From Hyphomicrobiales bacterium (GTDB lineage: Bacteria > Pseudomonadota > Alphaproteobacteria > Rhizobiales > Rhizobiaceae), in assembly GCA_900469615.1 (NCBI GenBank), contig UBYA01000011.1:496001-560000 (forward strand): a stretch of 64,000 nucleotides of DNA, in the 5' to 3' direction. The translations under genes were made by a program, and so were the position numbers. This document shows, one piece after another, positions 7,222-15,829 of this stretch. Every line of letters starts with the position of its first letter. The first letter of the stretch is position 1. The notes under the pieces were generated by a model. That model did no database searches and was not told the DNA's origin. It saw only the letters and a list, made by a program, of their open reading frames with translations.

Positions 7222-8433
7222 ATGTTTATCCTGAACACCAATTCCGACTATCGACAGCCGCTTGAACCCGGCTTCGCCGACATGCTTGGTGCGGCAGCGG
7301 CCGCGAAAGTGGAGCGGCACCTGACCTACCGCGATCATCATGCCCCGACACCGCTGCTGTCCTTGCCCGGACTGGCGGTGGAAATCGGTGTCGCGGCCAT
7401 TCACGTCAAGGACGAAGGCCAGCGCCTGGGACTGGGCAGCTTCAAGGCGCTGGGGGGTGCCTATGCGGTCATCGAGCTTGTTCTGGAGGAGGCTGCCAGA
7501 CTATTGCGCCGCCCTGTCGATATCGCGGAATTGCATTCGCAGGCGGTGAGGCAGGTCGCGGAAAGGATGACCTTCGCCTGTGCGACGGACGGCAATCATG
7601 GCCGATCGGTTGCGCAGGGCGCTCAACTCGTGGGCGGACGGGCCGCGATCTTCGTCCATGCAGGGGTCAGCGAAGGACGCGTGGCCGCGATAGCCCGCTT
7701 CGGTGCGGAGATGATCCGGGTTGACGGGAGCTACGACGACTCCGTGAAGGAGGCGGCGCGAATTGCAGAAGAGAACGGCTGGACGATCGTATCGGATACG
7801 TCCTGGCCGGGTTACGAGCGTATTCCCGGCCTGGTGATGCAAGGCTATACCGCCCTCGTGCGTGAAGCCGTCGGGGCGATGCCCGAGGTGCCCACCCACG
7901 TCTTCATCCAGGCGGGTGTCGGGGGGATTGCCGCGGCCGTTGCCGGTCATCTCGCGCTCTCCCTCGGCGATAGGCGACCGACCCTGACGGTTGTCGATCC
8001 CGCCCGTGCAGCCTGCCTGTTCGAAACGGCGCGGGCCGGTTATCCGGTGACTGTGCCGCATGGGGAACCGACCGTGATGGCGATGCTGGAATGCTATGCA
8101 CCCTCACCCGTCGCATGGCGTGTTCTCTCCCGCGTTGCCGACGCCTTCATGACGGTGGACGAGGAGGACGCCATTTCGGTGATGCGGCGCTTGGCCCGGC
8201 CTGCGCCCGGAGACCCTGGGATCGTTGCGGGCGAGAGCGGCGGCGTCGGATTGGCCGGGCTGTTGAGGGCGGTGGCTGATCCCGCGGTAAAAGCGGCGCT
8301 TTCGATAGACGAACACTCGCGCATCTTCCTCGTCAATACCGAGGGCGCTACCGATCCGGACAAGTACGAAGAGATCGTCGGTCTGTCACCGGCAGCGGTT
8401 GCAGGCGGCGATGTCGACGGGAGGCACGCATGA
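7222..8433 (+). CDS. dpaL: 2,3-diaminopropionate ammonia-lyase
   Basis: 403-residue fold-type II PLP enzyme of the YgeX/DpaL family, which converts 2,3-diaminopropionate to pyruvate and two ammonia. The PLP lysine is K75 in GLGSFKALGGAYA. The substrate/cofactor loop CATDGNHGRSVAQGA and the glycine loop QAGVGGIAAAVAGH are also present. The family landmarks TPLLSLPGL and DTSWPGYERIPGLVMQGY are conserved. The ATG at 7222 is preferred over upstream in-frame starts, which would overlap the regulator's promoter. Its stop overlaps the next start (ATGA), so it is coupled to the M20 hydrolase downstream. The Lrp-type regulator is divergent. Confidence 0.9.
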   Translation: MFILNTNSDYRQPLEPGFADMLGAAAAAKVERHLTYRDHHAPTPLLSLPGLAVEIGVAAIHVKDEGQRLGLGSFKALGGAYAVIELVLEEAARLLRRPVDIAELHSQAVRQVAERMTFACATDGNHGRSVAQGAQLVGGRAAIFVHAGVSEGRVAAIARFGAEMIRVDGSYDDSVKEAARIAEENGWTIVSDTSWPGYERIPGLVMQGYTALVREAVGAMPEVPTHVFIQAGVGGIAAAVAGHLALSLGDRRPTLTVVDPARAACLFETARAGYPVTVPHGEPTVMAMLECYAPSPVAWRVLSRVADAFMTVDEEDAISVMRRLARPAPGDPGIVAGESGGVGLAGLLRAVADPAVKAALSIDEHSRIFLVNTEGATDPDKYEEIVGLSPAAVAGGDVDGRHA

Positions 8434-9668
8434 GCAGTTTTTCCATCGATGCGGGGCGCCTACTGGACCGCCTTCGCCATCTTGGCGCCACTGGTCGCGA
8501 TGCCGAGGGCCGGCTGGTGCGCCTTGCGGCATCGGACGCAGACAAGGCGGGACGTGACCGGCTCTGCTCCTGGATCGAGGCTGCGGGACTTGAGGTGGCC
8601 GTCGACCGCATCGGCAACATCTTCGGCATATGGCGTTCCGAAGCCGTGCAGGGCATGGCGCCGCTGATGCTCGGCTCGCACATCGATACCGTCATCGATG
8701 CGGGCATATATGACGGCTGCTATGGCGTTCTTTCGGGGTTGGAAGTGATCCAGACGCTGAAGGAGGCCGGTTTCGCTCCATCGCGACCGCTCGTCGTTGC
8801 CGCCTTTACGAATGAGGAAGGCGTACGTTATGCGCCCGATATGATGGGGTCGCTCGTCTATGCGGGCGGGCTGGACGTCGCGGCGGCGCTGTCGACGGTC
8901 GGGATCGACGGCACCGTGCTCGGCAGCGAGCTCGAGCGGATCGGCTATACCGGGCCGCACGAGCCCGGCTTCCTGAAACCCCATGCCTATGTGGAGCTTC
9001 ACATCGAGCAGGGCCCGGTCCTCGAGCGCGAGGGCATTGCGATAGGGGCGGTGGAGAACCTTCAGGGCATATCCTGGCAGGAAGTAACCATCGAGGGCGA
9101 GGCCAATCATGCCGGAACGACGCCGATCTCGATGCGCAGGGATGCCGGGCATGCGGCAGCGCAGGTCATTGCCTTCCTGCGTCACCGCGCCAAGGCCTCG
9201 AACACGCCGACCGTTGCGACCGTCGGCTGCCTGAGTTTCGAGCCGAACGCCATCAACGTCATTCCCTCACGGGCAAGGTTCACGGTCGATCTGCGCGATC
9301 CGGACGGGGACCGGCTGAAGCAGGAGGAAGCTGCGCTGGGCGCTTTCCTCGATGGGCTGGCGGCGGAAGAAGATGTTATCATCTCGCTCAAGAGGCTGGC
9401 GAGGTTCGAGCCCGTGAAGTTCGACGCAGGAATCGTGCAGAGCATCGAGGCGGCCGCGTGCGAGCGTGGCCTTGTCTGCAGGCGGATGACCTCCGGCGCC
9501 GGCCATGACGCGCAGATGATCGCCAGGATGGCCCCGTCGGCGATGATCTTCGTGCCGAGCAGGCGCGGCATCAGCCACAACCCAAGCGAGTTTACCGCGG
9601 ACGCCGATCTGGTTGCGGGTGCCAATGTACTTCTGGATATCGTTCGCGAGCTGGTGGAAGGAAAATAG
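8430..9668 (+). CDS. M20-family N-carbamoyl-amino-acid / allantoate-type amidohydrolase
   Basis: 412 residues of the HyuC/AllC-like subgroup of M20 metalloenzymes. Metal ligands are recognisable: H84 and D95 (LGSHIDTVIDAGIYDGCYG), E129-E130 (FTNEEGVRY), H191 (ELHIEQGPVLE) and the late histidine of ISHNPSEFT. The dimerisation/substrate motifs NHAGTTPISMRRD and GAGHDAQM are present. Such enzymes hydrolyse N-carbamoyl, formamido or ureido groups. It is coupled by ATGA to the ammonia-lyase, so it probably releases free 2,3-diaminopropionate or a related amino acid from an N-substituted precursor. The exact substrate cannot be read from sequence. Confidence 0.85.
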   Translation: MSSFSIDAGRLLDRLRHLGATGRDAEGRLVRLAASDADKAGRDRLCSWIEAAGLEVAVDRIGNIFGIWRSEAVQGMAPLMLGSHIDTVIDAGIYDGCYGVLSGLEVIQTLKEAGFAPSRPLVVAAFTNEEGVRYAPDMMGSLVYAGGLDVAAALSTVGIDGTVLGSELERIGYTGPHEPGFLKPHAYVELHIEQGPVLEREGIAIGAVENLQGISWQEVTIEGEANHAGTTPISMRRDAGHAAAQVIAFLRHRAKASNTPTVATVGCLSFEPNAINVIPSRARFTVDLRDPDGDRLKQEEAALGAFLDGLAAEEDVIISLKRLARFEPVKFDAGIVQSIEAAACERGLVCRRMTSGAGHDAQMIARMAPSAMIFVPSRRGISHNPSEFTADADLVAGANVLLDIVRELVEGK

Positions 9669-9671
9669 GGC

Positions 9672-10847
9672 GTGGCGCTGGATATGGGCAGGCTGGTATC
9701 GGAGATGACGCAATGGAGACGCCACCTCCATGCAAACCCGGAATTCGGTTTCGAGGAAAAGCGCACATCGGCCTTCGTCGCCTCGAAGCTGCGGGAGTTC
9801 GGGCTTGACGAGGTGGTGGAAGGCGTGGGCGGTACGGGCGTCGTCGCCACGCTGAGGCGTGGCAGCGGCAATCGTTCAATCGCGCTTCGCGCCGACATGG
9901 ATGCTCTGCGGATTCCGGAGCAGGGGAGTCGCCCCTACAAGTCCCGTAATGAGGGCGTGATGCATGCGTGCGGCCACGACGGCCATACCGCCATGCTGCT
10001 CGGTGCCGCCAGACTGCTTGCCGAAGAAAGCGGCTTCGACGGGACGGTCCGCTTCATATTCCAGCCGGCGGAGGAATGGGGCAGGGGCGCACTCGCCATG
10101 ATCGACGACGGCATCATGCAGCGATTTCCATTCGACGAGATTTACGGCATTCACAATATGCCGGGTCTTCCCGTGGGCCATTTCCAGACCCGCTCCGGCG
10201 CGATCATGTCCGCGGAGGATAATTTCGAGATCGTGCTGCGCGGCATCGGCGGTCATGCCGCCCGGCCGCATTCGGGCAACGAGGTGCTGGTGGCGGCCTG
10301 CGCTCTCGTGACGAGCCTGCAGACGATCGTCTCGCGCCGGCTCAATCCGACGGACATCGGTGTCGTCTCCGTCACCGAACTCATCACCGACGGCACGCGC
10401 AACGCGCTGCCGGGCCTTGCCCGGATTCTCGGAGACGCGCGCAGCTTCCGCCCCGAGGTCAGCGCCGAGATCGAGAAGCAGATGCGGATCATCGCCGAGG
10501 GCACGGCCCTCATGTACAATATCGCGGCGGAGGTCATCTATACGCGGGAGTTCGTTCCTCTGCTGAACGACCCGGCCCTTGCCGAAGAAGCGTTCGCCGC
10601 CGCCGCAGATGTGTTCGAGCCCGGGAGCATCGAGGTGAGACAGGAGCCGATGACCGGTTCCGAGGATTTCGCCCGCTTCCTGGATTACGTTCCGGGGTGT
10701 TTCGTCTTCCTCGGCAACGGGCAGGACTCGCCGCCGCTGCACAATCCGAACTATGATTTCAACGACGACGGGTTGATCCATGGCGCGCGTCTGCACGCGG
10801 CCATCGTCCGCAGACGTCTTGCGGGGAACGCCCCGATCCGGCCGTGA
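9672..10847 (+). CDS. M20-family amidohydrolase (hippurate hydrolase / aminoacylase-like)
   Basis: 391 residues of the M20D group. The classical motifs are RADMDALRIPE (D76), the metal-binding HACGHDGHTAMLLGAA (C100, H102) and FQPAEEWGRGA (E134-E135). GGHAARPHSGNEV and TGSEDFARFL follow further on. It removes N-acyl groups from amino acids in characterised relatives. The GTG at 9672 follows AAGGAAAATAGG; an ATG 12 bases later is an alternative. It starts three bases after the preceding hydrolase, making a three-gene operon with two different amide-cleaving enzymes and one ammonia-lyase. Confidence 0.85.
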   Translation: MALDMGRLVSEMTQWRRHLHANPEFGFEEKRTSAFVASKLREFGLDEVVEGVGGTGVVATLRRGSGNRSIALRADMDALRIPEQGSRPYKSRNEGVMHACGHDGHTAMLLGAARLLAEESGFDGTVRFIFQPAEEWGRGALAMIDDGIMQRFPFDEIYGIHNMPGLPVGHFQTRSGAIMSAEDNFEIVLRGIGGHAARPHSGNEVLVAACALVTSLQTIVSRRLNPTDIGVVSVTELITDGTRNALPGLARILGDARSFRPEVSAEIEKQMRIIAEGTALMYNIAAEVIYTREFVPLLNDPALAEEAFAAAADVFEPGSIEVRQEPMTGSEDFARFLDYVPGCFVFLGNGQDSPPLHNPNYDFNDDGLIHGARLHAAIVRRRLAGNAPIRP

Positions 10848-11022
10848 GAGCGGTCAGAGCATCGCTGGCGGGGAAAATTCCCGCCGCAATCGAATTGCAA
10901 TGACGATCCCATCGCGTTCTCGGGCGCGTCCTTGCCCATGTGCCGGCAAGGCCCGGAGAGCGCCGTTGATTTACCCGGCATGCGCCTTTATTTCTCACGC
11001 TGAAAGAAGAGGTCAGCTAGCC

Positions 11023-11724
11023 ATGGATAATGAAACAAGCCTCAGAAACGAGCGCAAGCGCGGCTCCGGCGTAAAAGTGGTCTACGATATCTTGCGGGAC
11101 GAGATCCTGGACCTGGAACTGCCGCCGGGCAGCCCCATCGACGAGGTGCAGCTTTCCGAACGCTTCGGCATGTCGCGCACGCCGATCCGCGAAGCGCTGG
11201 TGCGGCTTGCCGGAGAGGGACTGATCGACACCCTGCCCAACCGCTCGACCATGGTATCGCAGATCGATTTTCTCAACATGCACAATTATTTCGACGCGCT
11301 CGTCCTGATGTACCGGGTCACGACGCAGCTTGCGGCGAAAAATCATCGGCCGGAGGATCTGGAAGTCGTGCGCGCGCTTCAGGCGGAATTCGCCGACGCG
11401 GTCGAGTCGCAGGATGCGCTGGCGATGATTTCCACCAACGCCGCCCTGCATCTCGCCATCGCGGAGGCTGGCCGCAATTCCTATTTCACCAGCCTCTTCT
11501 CGCGGCTCTTAAACGAAGGCCGGCGCATTCTTCGCCTTTACTATCAATCCTACAATGATCGCCTGCCGCGCCGCTTCGTCGAAGAGCACGACGAAATCAT
11601 CGCGGCCATCGCGGCGCGCGATACCGAACTTGCCGAGCGTCTCGCACGCGAACACGCCGAACAGATCGTCAGTCAGGTGCGGAAATTGCTGGTGCGCGAA
11701 GAGCGTCTCGACATCACGCTCTAA
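11023..11724 (+). CDS. GntR-family (FCD) transcriptional regulator 1
   Basis: 233 residues. The winged helix-turn-helix at about 17-75 is well conserved (LPPGSPIDEVQLSERFGMSR, TPIREALVRLAGEGLI) and is followed by an all-helical FCD ligand domain. Metal-binding histidines are plausible in LHLAIAEAG and in EEHDEII. The ATG at 11023 has GAGG upstream; longer frames would run into the preceding hydrolase gene. It lies just upstream of the hydroxyproline deaminase gene and of a motif repeated in two other promoters of this block, so it is the best candidate for the regulator of the hydroxyproline genes. Confidence 0.88.
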   Translation: MDNETSLRNERKRGSGVKVVYDILRDEILDLELPPGSPIDEVQLSERFGMSRTPIREALVRLAGEGLIDTLPNRSTMVSQIDFLNMHNYFDALVLMYRVTTQLAAKNHRPEDLEVVRALQAEFADAVESQDALAMISTNAALHLAIAEAGRNSYFTSLFSRLLNEGRRILRLYYQSYNDRLPRRFVEEHDEIIAAIAARDTELAERLAREHAEQIVSQVRKLLVREERLDITL

Positions 11725-11749
11725 TTTGCATATTTCTTGTCGACAAATT

Positions 11750-11767
11750 AAATACAATAGTATATCA
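11750..11767 (-). promoter_or_regulatory. Candidate GntR operator A (deaminase promoter)
   Basis: Reads TGATATACTATTGTATTT on the minus strand. It matches the operators at 14004 and 15721 at nearly every position and lies 80 bp upstream of the DapA-family gene. A perfect TTGTCGACAA palindrome at 11737-11746 is adjacent and could be a second half of the control site. Confidence 0.5.
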
Positions 11768-11846
11768 ATGCTGCAAGGACGGTAGGGCGCGGCGGCGAAT
11801 GCGGCTGGGTCGGTGCCGGTTCACTCCCAGCCAAGAGGATAGACAG

Positions 11847-12809
11847 ATGAAGTCCAGCATTTTCTCCGGCGTGATTCCCGCCCTCATGACCCCGTGCAAG
11901 GCCGATCGCAGTCCTGACTTCGACGCGCTGGTGCGCAAGGGTAAGCAATTGATTGCCGAGGGTATGTCGGCGGTGGTCTATTGCGGTTCGATGGGCGATT
12001 GGCCGCTCCTGACCGACGCGCAGCGCATGGAAGGCGTCGAGCGCCTGGTGAAGGCGGGCATTCCTGTTATCGTCGGCACCGGCGCCGTCAACACCGCATC
12101 GGCCGTCGCCCATGCGGCACATGCACAGAAGGTCGGCGCTCGCGGCCTGATGGTCATCCCGCGCGTTCTCTCGCGCGGTTCGGTGATCGCTGCCCAGAAG
12201 GCACATTTCAAGGCGATCCTGTCGGCAGCGCCCGATCTTCCGGCCGTCATCTACAATAGCCCCTATTATGGCTTTGCGACGCGTGCCGACCTGTTTTTTG
12301 CCCTGCGCGCCGAACATGCCAATCTCGTCGGCTTCAAGGAATTCGGCGGTCCGGCCGATATGCGCTACGCCGCTGAAAACATCACCAGCCGAGATGATGA
12401 CGTATCGCTGATGATCGGCGTCGATACGGCCGTCTTCCACGGCTTCGTCAACTGCGGCGCGACCGGCGCCATCACCGGCATCGGCAACGTTCTGCCCAAG
12501 GAAGTCATCCACCTTTGCAATCTTGCGCAGGCGGCAGCGGCCGGTGACGCCGATGCGCGTCGGCGTGCGCTTGAACTCGAGCAGGCGCTTGCCATCCTCT
12601 CGTCCTTCGATGAAGGTCCGGATCTGGTTCTCTTCTTCAAGCACATGATGGTGCTGAAGGGAGACAAGGAGTACGAACTCCACTTCAACGAAAGCGATGC
12701 CCTGAACGAAAGCCAGCGCGGCTATGTCGAGGCGCAGTTCAAGCTGTTCAACACCTGGTACGCCGAGTGGAGCAAGCTTCCCGGCGCGGTCGAGAAGTGC
12801 AGGGCGTAA
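11847..12809 (+). CDS. DapA/NAL-family enzyme, probable 4-hydroxy-pyrroline-2-carboxylate deaminase
   Basis: 320-residue class I aldolase-fold (TIM barrel) protein. The Schiff-base lysine is K164 (VGFKEFGG) and the partner tyrosine Y136 (VIYNSPYYG). The family includes the deaminase that turns delta1-pyrroline-4-hydroxy-2-carboxylate into alpha-ketoglutarate semialdehyde in trans-4-hydroxyproline breakdown. The neighbouring semialdehyde dehydrogenase and FAD D-amino-acid dehydrogenase make that the most likely role over dihydrodipicolinate synthase. The start at 11847 follows AAGAGGA. A strong terminator follows at 12841. Confidence 0.82.
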   Translation: MKSSIFSGVIPALMTPCKADRSPDFDALVRKGKQLIAEGMSAVVYCGSMGDWPLLTDAQRMEGVERLVKAGIPVIVGTGAVNTASAVAHAAHAQKVGARGLMVIPRVLSRGSVIAAQKAHFKAILSAAPDLPAVIYNSPYYGFATRADLFFALRAEHANLVGFKEFGGPADMRYAAENITSRDDDVSLMIGVDTAVFHGFVNCGATGAITGIGNVLPKEVIHLCNLAQAAAAGDADARRRALELEQALAILSSFDEGPDLVLFFKHMMVLKGDKEYELHFNESDALNESQRGYVEAQFKLFNTWYAEWSKLPGAVEKCRA

Positions 12810-12840
12810 GGGCCGTCGCCACACGTTGCGCATTAAATTT

Positions 12841-12864
12841 AAGGGGCCTGCGAAGGCCCCTTTT
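12841..12864 (+). terminator. Intrinsic terminator after the deaminase gene
   Basis: AAGGGGCC and GGCCCCTT form an 8-bp perfect stem around TGCGAA, followed by TT and preceded by TTAAATTTAA. The T-rich sequence on both sides lets it serve the converging gene at 12917-13954 as well. Confidence 0.8.
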
Positions 12865-12916
12865 GTCTGCTCTATACGGGGTTTCCCGCCCCGTGTTCGC
12901 CATGCCGTCGGCTCGG

Positions 12917-13954
12917 TCAGGCCACGGCGTCGAGGCCATGCTCCAGCAACCGGTCGAGCTGGCGGATTTCGTCCGATGTCAGCGGAATGCCGTCCTTTTG
13001 TGCGCGAGCGCGGGCTGCGAAGCGACGCTGCGAGGGGAGGCGGGCGCCCTGGCCGACGATTGCCTCGAACAGAGTTTCGGCGCGGGCAAGCGGATTTCCG
13101 GCCCGGCCGGCAGCGAAAGCCTCCGGCGAGAAGGCGACGATGAGTTCGCCGTGACGCGGAGCGAACGCCGTCGAACCCAGATAGTCCAGCGCTTCGCGGC
13201 TGGTGAAATCACCGATCATGACACCGGCCAGAAGCTCGATCATCGTACCGATGGCTGAGCCCTTGTGGCCTCCGAAAGGCAGCATCGCGCCGGCGAGGGC
13301 AGCCTCCGGATCCGTGGTCGGCTGGCCGTCGGGATCTATGGCCCAGCCCTCCGGAAGGGGCCTGCCGGCCCGGCGATGCAGTTCGATCTCGCCGCGCGCG
13401 GCAACCGAAGTGGCGAAGTCGAAGACGTAAGGCGGATTGTCGAGGCGTGGCCACCCGAAGGCGAAGGGGTTCGTCCCCAGGAGCGGTGCCGTGCCGCCGG
13501 CGGGGGCCACGGTGGAATAGCTCGGGCACATGGCGAAGGCGGCAAGCCCTCGATCGGTCAGGGCTTCCACTTCCGGCCAGAGTGCTGCGAAGTGCGTGCA
13601 GTCGTTGATGGCGAGCGCGGCAATGCCGAAGCGACGAGCGCGTTCGGCAAGCACCGGTGCGCCCAGCTCGAAGGCGGCATTGGAAAAGCCGCTTCTGGCA
13701 TCGACGCGGACGATGGCGGCATCATCGCGCTGCTCCAGCACGGGCACCGCATCCGGCACCGCCTTGCCGGCCTTGACCGCGCGCAACACGCCTTCGATGC
13801 GGTAGATGCCGTGGGATTTGCAGGCGTCGCGCTCGCCGGCGACGATGACCCGGGCGATTGCGGCCGCCTGCTGTTCGCTGAGGCCGGCTTTCGAAAGGAT
13901 CGCCATAACGCGGCCTTGCAGCGCATCCGGCGTCAGGCTGGTGACGTCGTTCAT
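12917..13954 (-). CDS. Ldh2-family oxidoreductase, probable delta1-pyrroline-2-carboxylate reductase
   Basis: 345 residues of the malate/L-lactate/ureidoglycolate dehydrogenase superfamily (NAD(P)-dependent, unrelated to Rossmann MDH). The catalytic histidine region is NDCTHFAALWPEVEAL, and the nucleotide-binding stretch includes PLLGTNPFAFGWP and LPFGGHKGSAIGTMIELL. In bacteria using aconitase X for cis-3-hydroxyproline, a reductase of this superfamily reduces the resulting pyrroline-2-carboxylate to L-proline; the aconitase X gene at 17456 supports that assignment. The ATG at 13954 has GGGAG upstream. It diverges from the semialdehyde dehydrogenase, with operator B between. Confidence 0.8.
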   Translation of the reverse strand: MNDVTSLTPDALQGRVMAILSKAGLSEQQAAAIARVIVAGERDACKSHGIYRIEGVLRAVKAGKAVPDAVPVLEQRDDAAIVRVDARSGFSNAAFELGAPVLAERARRFGIAALAINDCTHFAALWPEVEALTDRGLAAFAMCPSYSTVAPAGGTAPLLGTNPFAFGWPRLDNPPYVFDFATSVAARGEIELHRRAGRPLPEGWAIDPDGQPTTDPEAALAGAMLPFGGHKGSAIGTMIELLAGVMIGDFTSREALDYLGSTAFAPRHGELIVAFSPEAFAAGRAGNPLARAETLFEAIVGQGARLPSQRRFAARARAQKDGIPLTSDEIRQLDRLLEHGLDAVA

Positions 13955-14003
13955 CTGAATTCTCCCATGTTTCGCTTGCTTGCATCCTAGATGCGAAAAT
14001 TGT

Positions 14004-14021
14004 AAATACAAAAAGTATACA
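14004..14021 (-). promoter_or_regulatory. Candidate GntR operator B (divergent promoter)
   Basis: TGTATACTTTTTGTATTT on the minus strand, between the divergent reductase and semialdehyde dehydrogenase genes. It includes the palindromic GTATAC core common in operators of FCD-type GntR proteins. It matches site C (15721) at 16 of 18 positions. Confidence 0.6.
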
Positions 14022-14088
14022 AAAAATCGACAGGCCACAAGCAACGCCATCACGCATTTCAGCGCATCGGCAAGGGAAAGGGAATACC

Positions 14089-15606
14089 ATGGATTTCACA
14101 CCTCACGGAAAACATCTGATCGCCGGTCAATGGCTTGAAGGCGCGGGGCATTTTTCCTCCGCGCCGGCGCATGGGCCAGCGCATGCTTTTTCCATCGGTA
14201 CGGTGGAGCTGGTCGCCCGCGCCTGCGAGGCGGCGGAAGAGGCCTTTTGGAGCTATGGCTATTCCACGCGCGTCACCCGCGCTGCTTTTCTGCGAGCGAT
14301 CGCCGAGGAAATCGAAGCCCGGGCTGCCGCCATCACCATGATCGGCAGCCAGGAAACCGGCCTGCCTGAGGCGCGTCTGGAGGGCGAGCGCGGCCGGACG
14401 GTCGCCCAGCTTCGCCTGTTCGCCGACCATATCGAAAAGGGCGACTATCTCGACCGGCGCTTCGATGCGGCGCTGCCGGATCGCAAGCCGGCGCCGCGCC
14501 CGGAAATCCGGCTGCTTCAGCGCCCCATCGGGCCGGTCGCCGTCTTCGGGGCTTCCAATTTCCCGCTTGCCTTCTCGACAGCGGGCGGCGATACGGCGGC
14601 GGCGCTTGCGGCTGGCTGCCCGGTCGTGGTCAAGTGCCACTCCGCCCATCCCGGCACCGGCGAGATCGTGGCCGAGGCGGTAGACGCCGCCATCCGCAGG
14701 ACCGGCATGCATCCCGGCGTCTTTTCCCTCATTCAGGGCGGCAGCCGCGAGGTTGGACACGCTCTCGTCCAGCACCCATTGATCAAGGCGGTCGGGTTCA
14801 CCGGATCGCTGGCCGGCGGCCGTGCGCTGTTCGACCTGTGTGCGGCGCGTCCGGAGCCCATTCCGTTCTTCGGCGAGCTTGGTTCGGTGAACCCGATGTT
14901 CGTGCTCGCACACGCCATGCAGGCACGCGCGGAAGCCATGGGACAGGGCTGGGCAGGGTCGCTCGCGATGGGAGCCGGCCAGTTCTGCACCAATCCCGGC
15001 ATTGCCGTGGTGCTGGATGGACCAGACGCCGATCGCTTCGTCAAGGCGACTGTCGAGACGCTTGCCGGCATGGCGCCGCAAACCATGCTGACCGACGGGA
15101 TCGCCAGGGCTTATCGTGACGGCCAGCAGCGATTGGCTTCCCGCGACGGGATCAAGCCTCTTCTGCTCACCGAACAATCTGGGCGCAGCGCCACCCCCAA
15201 TCTGTTCGAAACGACGGCTGCGGCCTTCCTGCAGGACCATCTGCTGGGAGAGGAAGTGTTCGGTCCGCTCGGGCTTGTGGTGCGCGTCGGCTCGCTCGAC
15301 GAAATGGAAAGCCTTGCCCGCGGCTTTGCCGGTCAATTGACCGCGACGCTGCATATGGATGGTGACGATATCGCCGCGGCCCGCCGCCTTCTGCCGGTGC
15401 TGGAGCGAAAGGCCGGGCGCGTGCTGGTCAACGGCTTCCCGACCGGCGTCGAGGTGGTGGATTCGATGGTTCACGGCGGTCCTTATCCGGCATCGACAAA
15501 TTTCGGCGCGACCAGCGTCGGCACCTTGTCGATCCGGCGGTTCCTGCGTCCGGTATCCTATCAGAACTTGCCGGCAGGCCTGCTCCCCGACGACCTTGCC
15601 GACTGA
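14089..15606 (+). CDS. Alpha-ketoglutarate semialdehyde (2,5-dioxovalerate) dehydrogenase
   Basis: 505-residue aldehyde dehydrogenase. N157 lies in VAVFGASNFPLAFS, the general base E263 in FFGELGSVNP and the nucleophile C300 in MGAGQFCTNPG. The ELGSVNP and QFCTNPG versions are typical of the NADP-dependent 2,5-dioxovalerate dehydrogenase subgroup. It would oxidise alpha-ketoglutarate semialdehyde to alpha-ketoglutarate, the last step of hydroxyproline breakdown. It diverges from the pyrroline carboxylate reductase and is followed by operator C. Confidence 0.88.
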   Translation: MDFTPHGKHLIAGQWLEGAGHFSSAPAHGPAHAFSIGTVELVARACEAAEEAFWSYGYSTRVTRAAFLRAIAEEIEARAAAITMIGSQETGLPEARLEGERGRTVAQLRLFADHIEKGDYLDRRFDAALPDRKPAPRPEIRLLQRPIGPVAVFGASNFPLAFSTAGGDTAAALAAGCPVVVKCHSAHPGTGEIVAEAVDAAIRRTGMHPGVFSLIQGGSREVGHALVQHPLIKAVGFTGSLAGGRALFDLCAARPEPIPFFGELGSVNPMFVLAHAMQARAEAMGQGWAGSLAMGAGQFCTNPGIAVVLDGPDADRFVKATVETLAGMAPQTMLTDGIARAYRDGQQRLASRDGIKPLLLTEQSGRSATPNLFETTAAAFLQDHLLGEEVFGPLGLVVRVGSLDEMESLARGFAGQLTATLHMDGDDIAAARRLLPVLERKAGRVLVNGFPTGVEVVDSMVHGGPYPASTNFGATSVGTLSIRRFLRPVSYQNLPAGLLPDDLAD

Positions 15607-15720
15607 TCGCCGATGGCGGCGAGGGGTTTCGGCCATGGAGTGGAGGCATTGGCTTTCGCTCCATGGCCGGCGTGGACGGCACACATCAGGCCTCGCCTGA
15701 TTGTCATGTTGAATTCTTTT

Positions 15721-15738
15721 TGTATACTTCATGTATTT
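15721..15738 (+). promoter_or_regulatory. Candidate GntR operator C
   Basis: TGTATACTTCATGTATTT lies in the gap after the semialdehyde dehydrogenase and ahead of the ABC-ATPase relic and FAD dehydrogenase. The similarity to site B extends beyond the box: both are preceded by TTTTT, and both have a TTTTCGCATC sequence shortly after, so the two promoters may share ancestry. Confidence 0.6.
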
Positions 15739-15829
15739 ATTGTTTGATTTTCGCATCGTGAAAGCGTTTAGTGGCCGCAGCGGTAAAGGGCCGGCCAAAC
15801 TGGGAAAAATGGATTCTGATGACGAAAAG

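Noticed and set aside
10780..11022. 81-residue N-terminal extension of GntR regulator 1
   Set aside because: It overlaps the end of the M20 hydrolase gene and has no family similarity.
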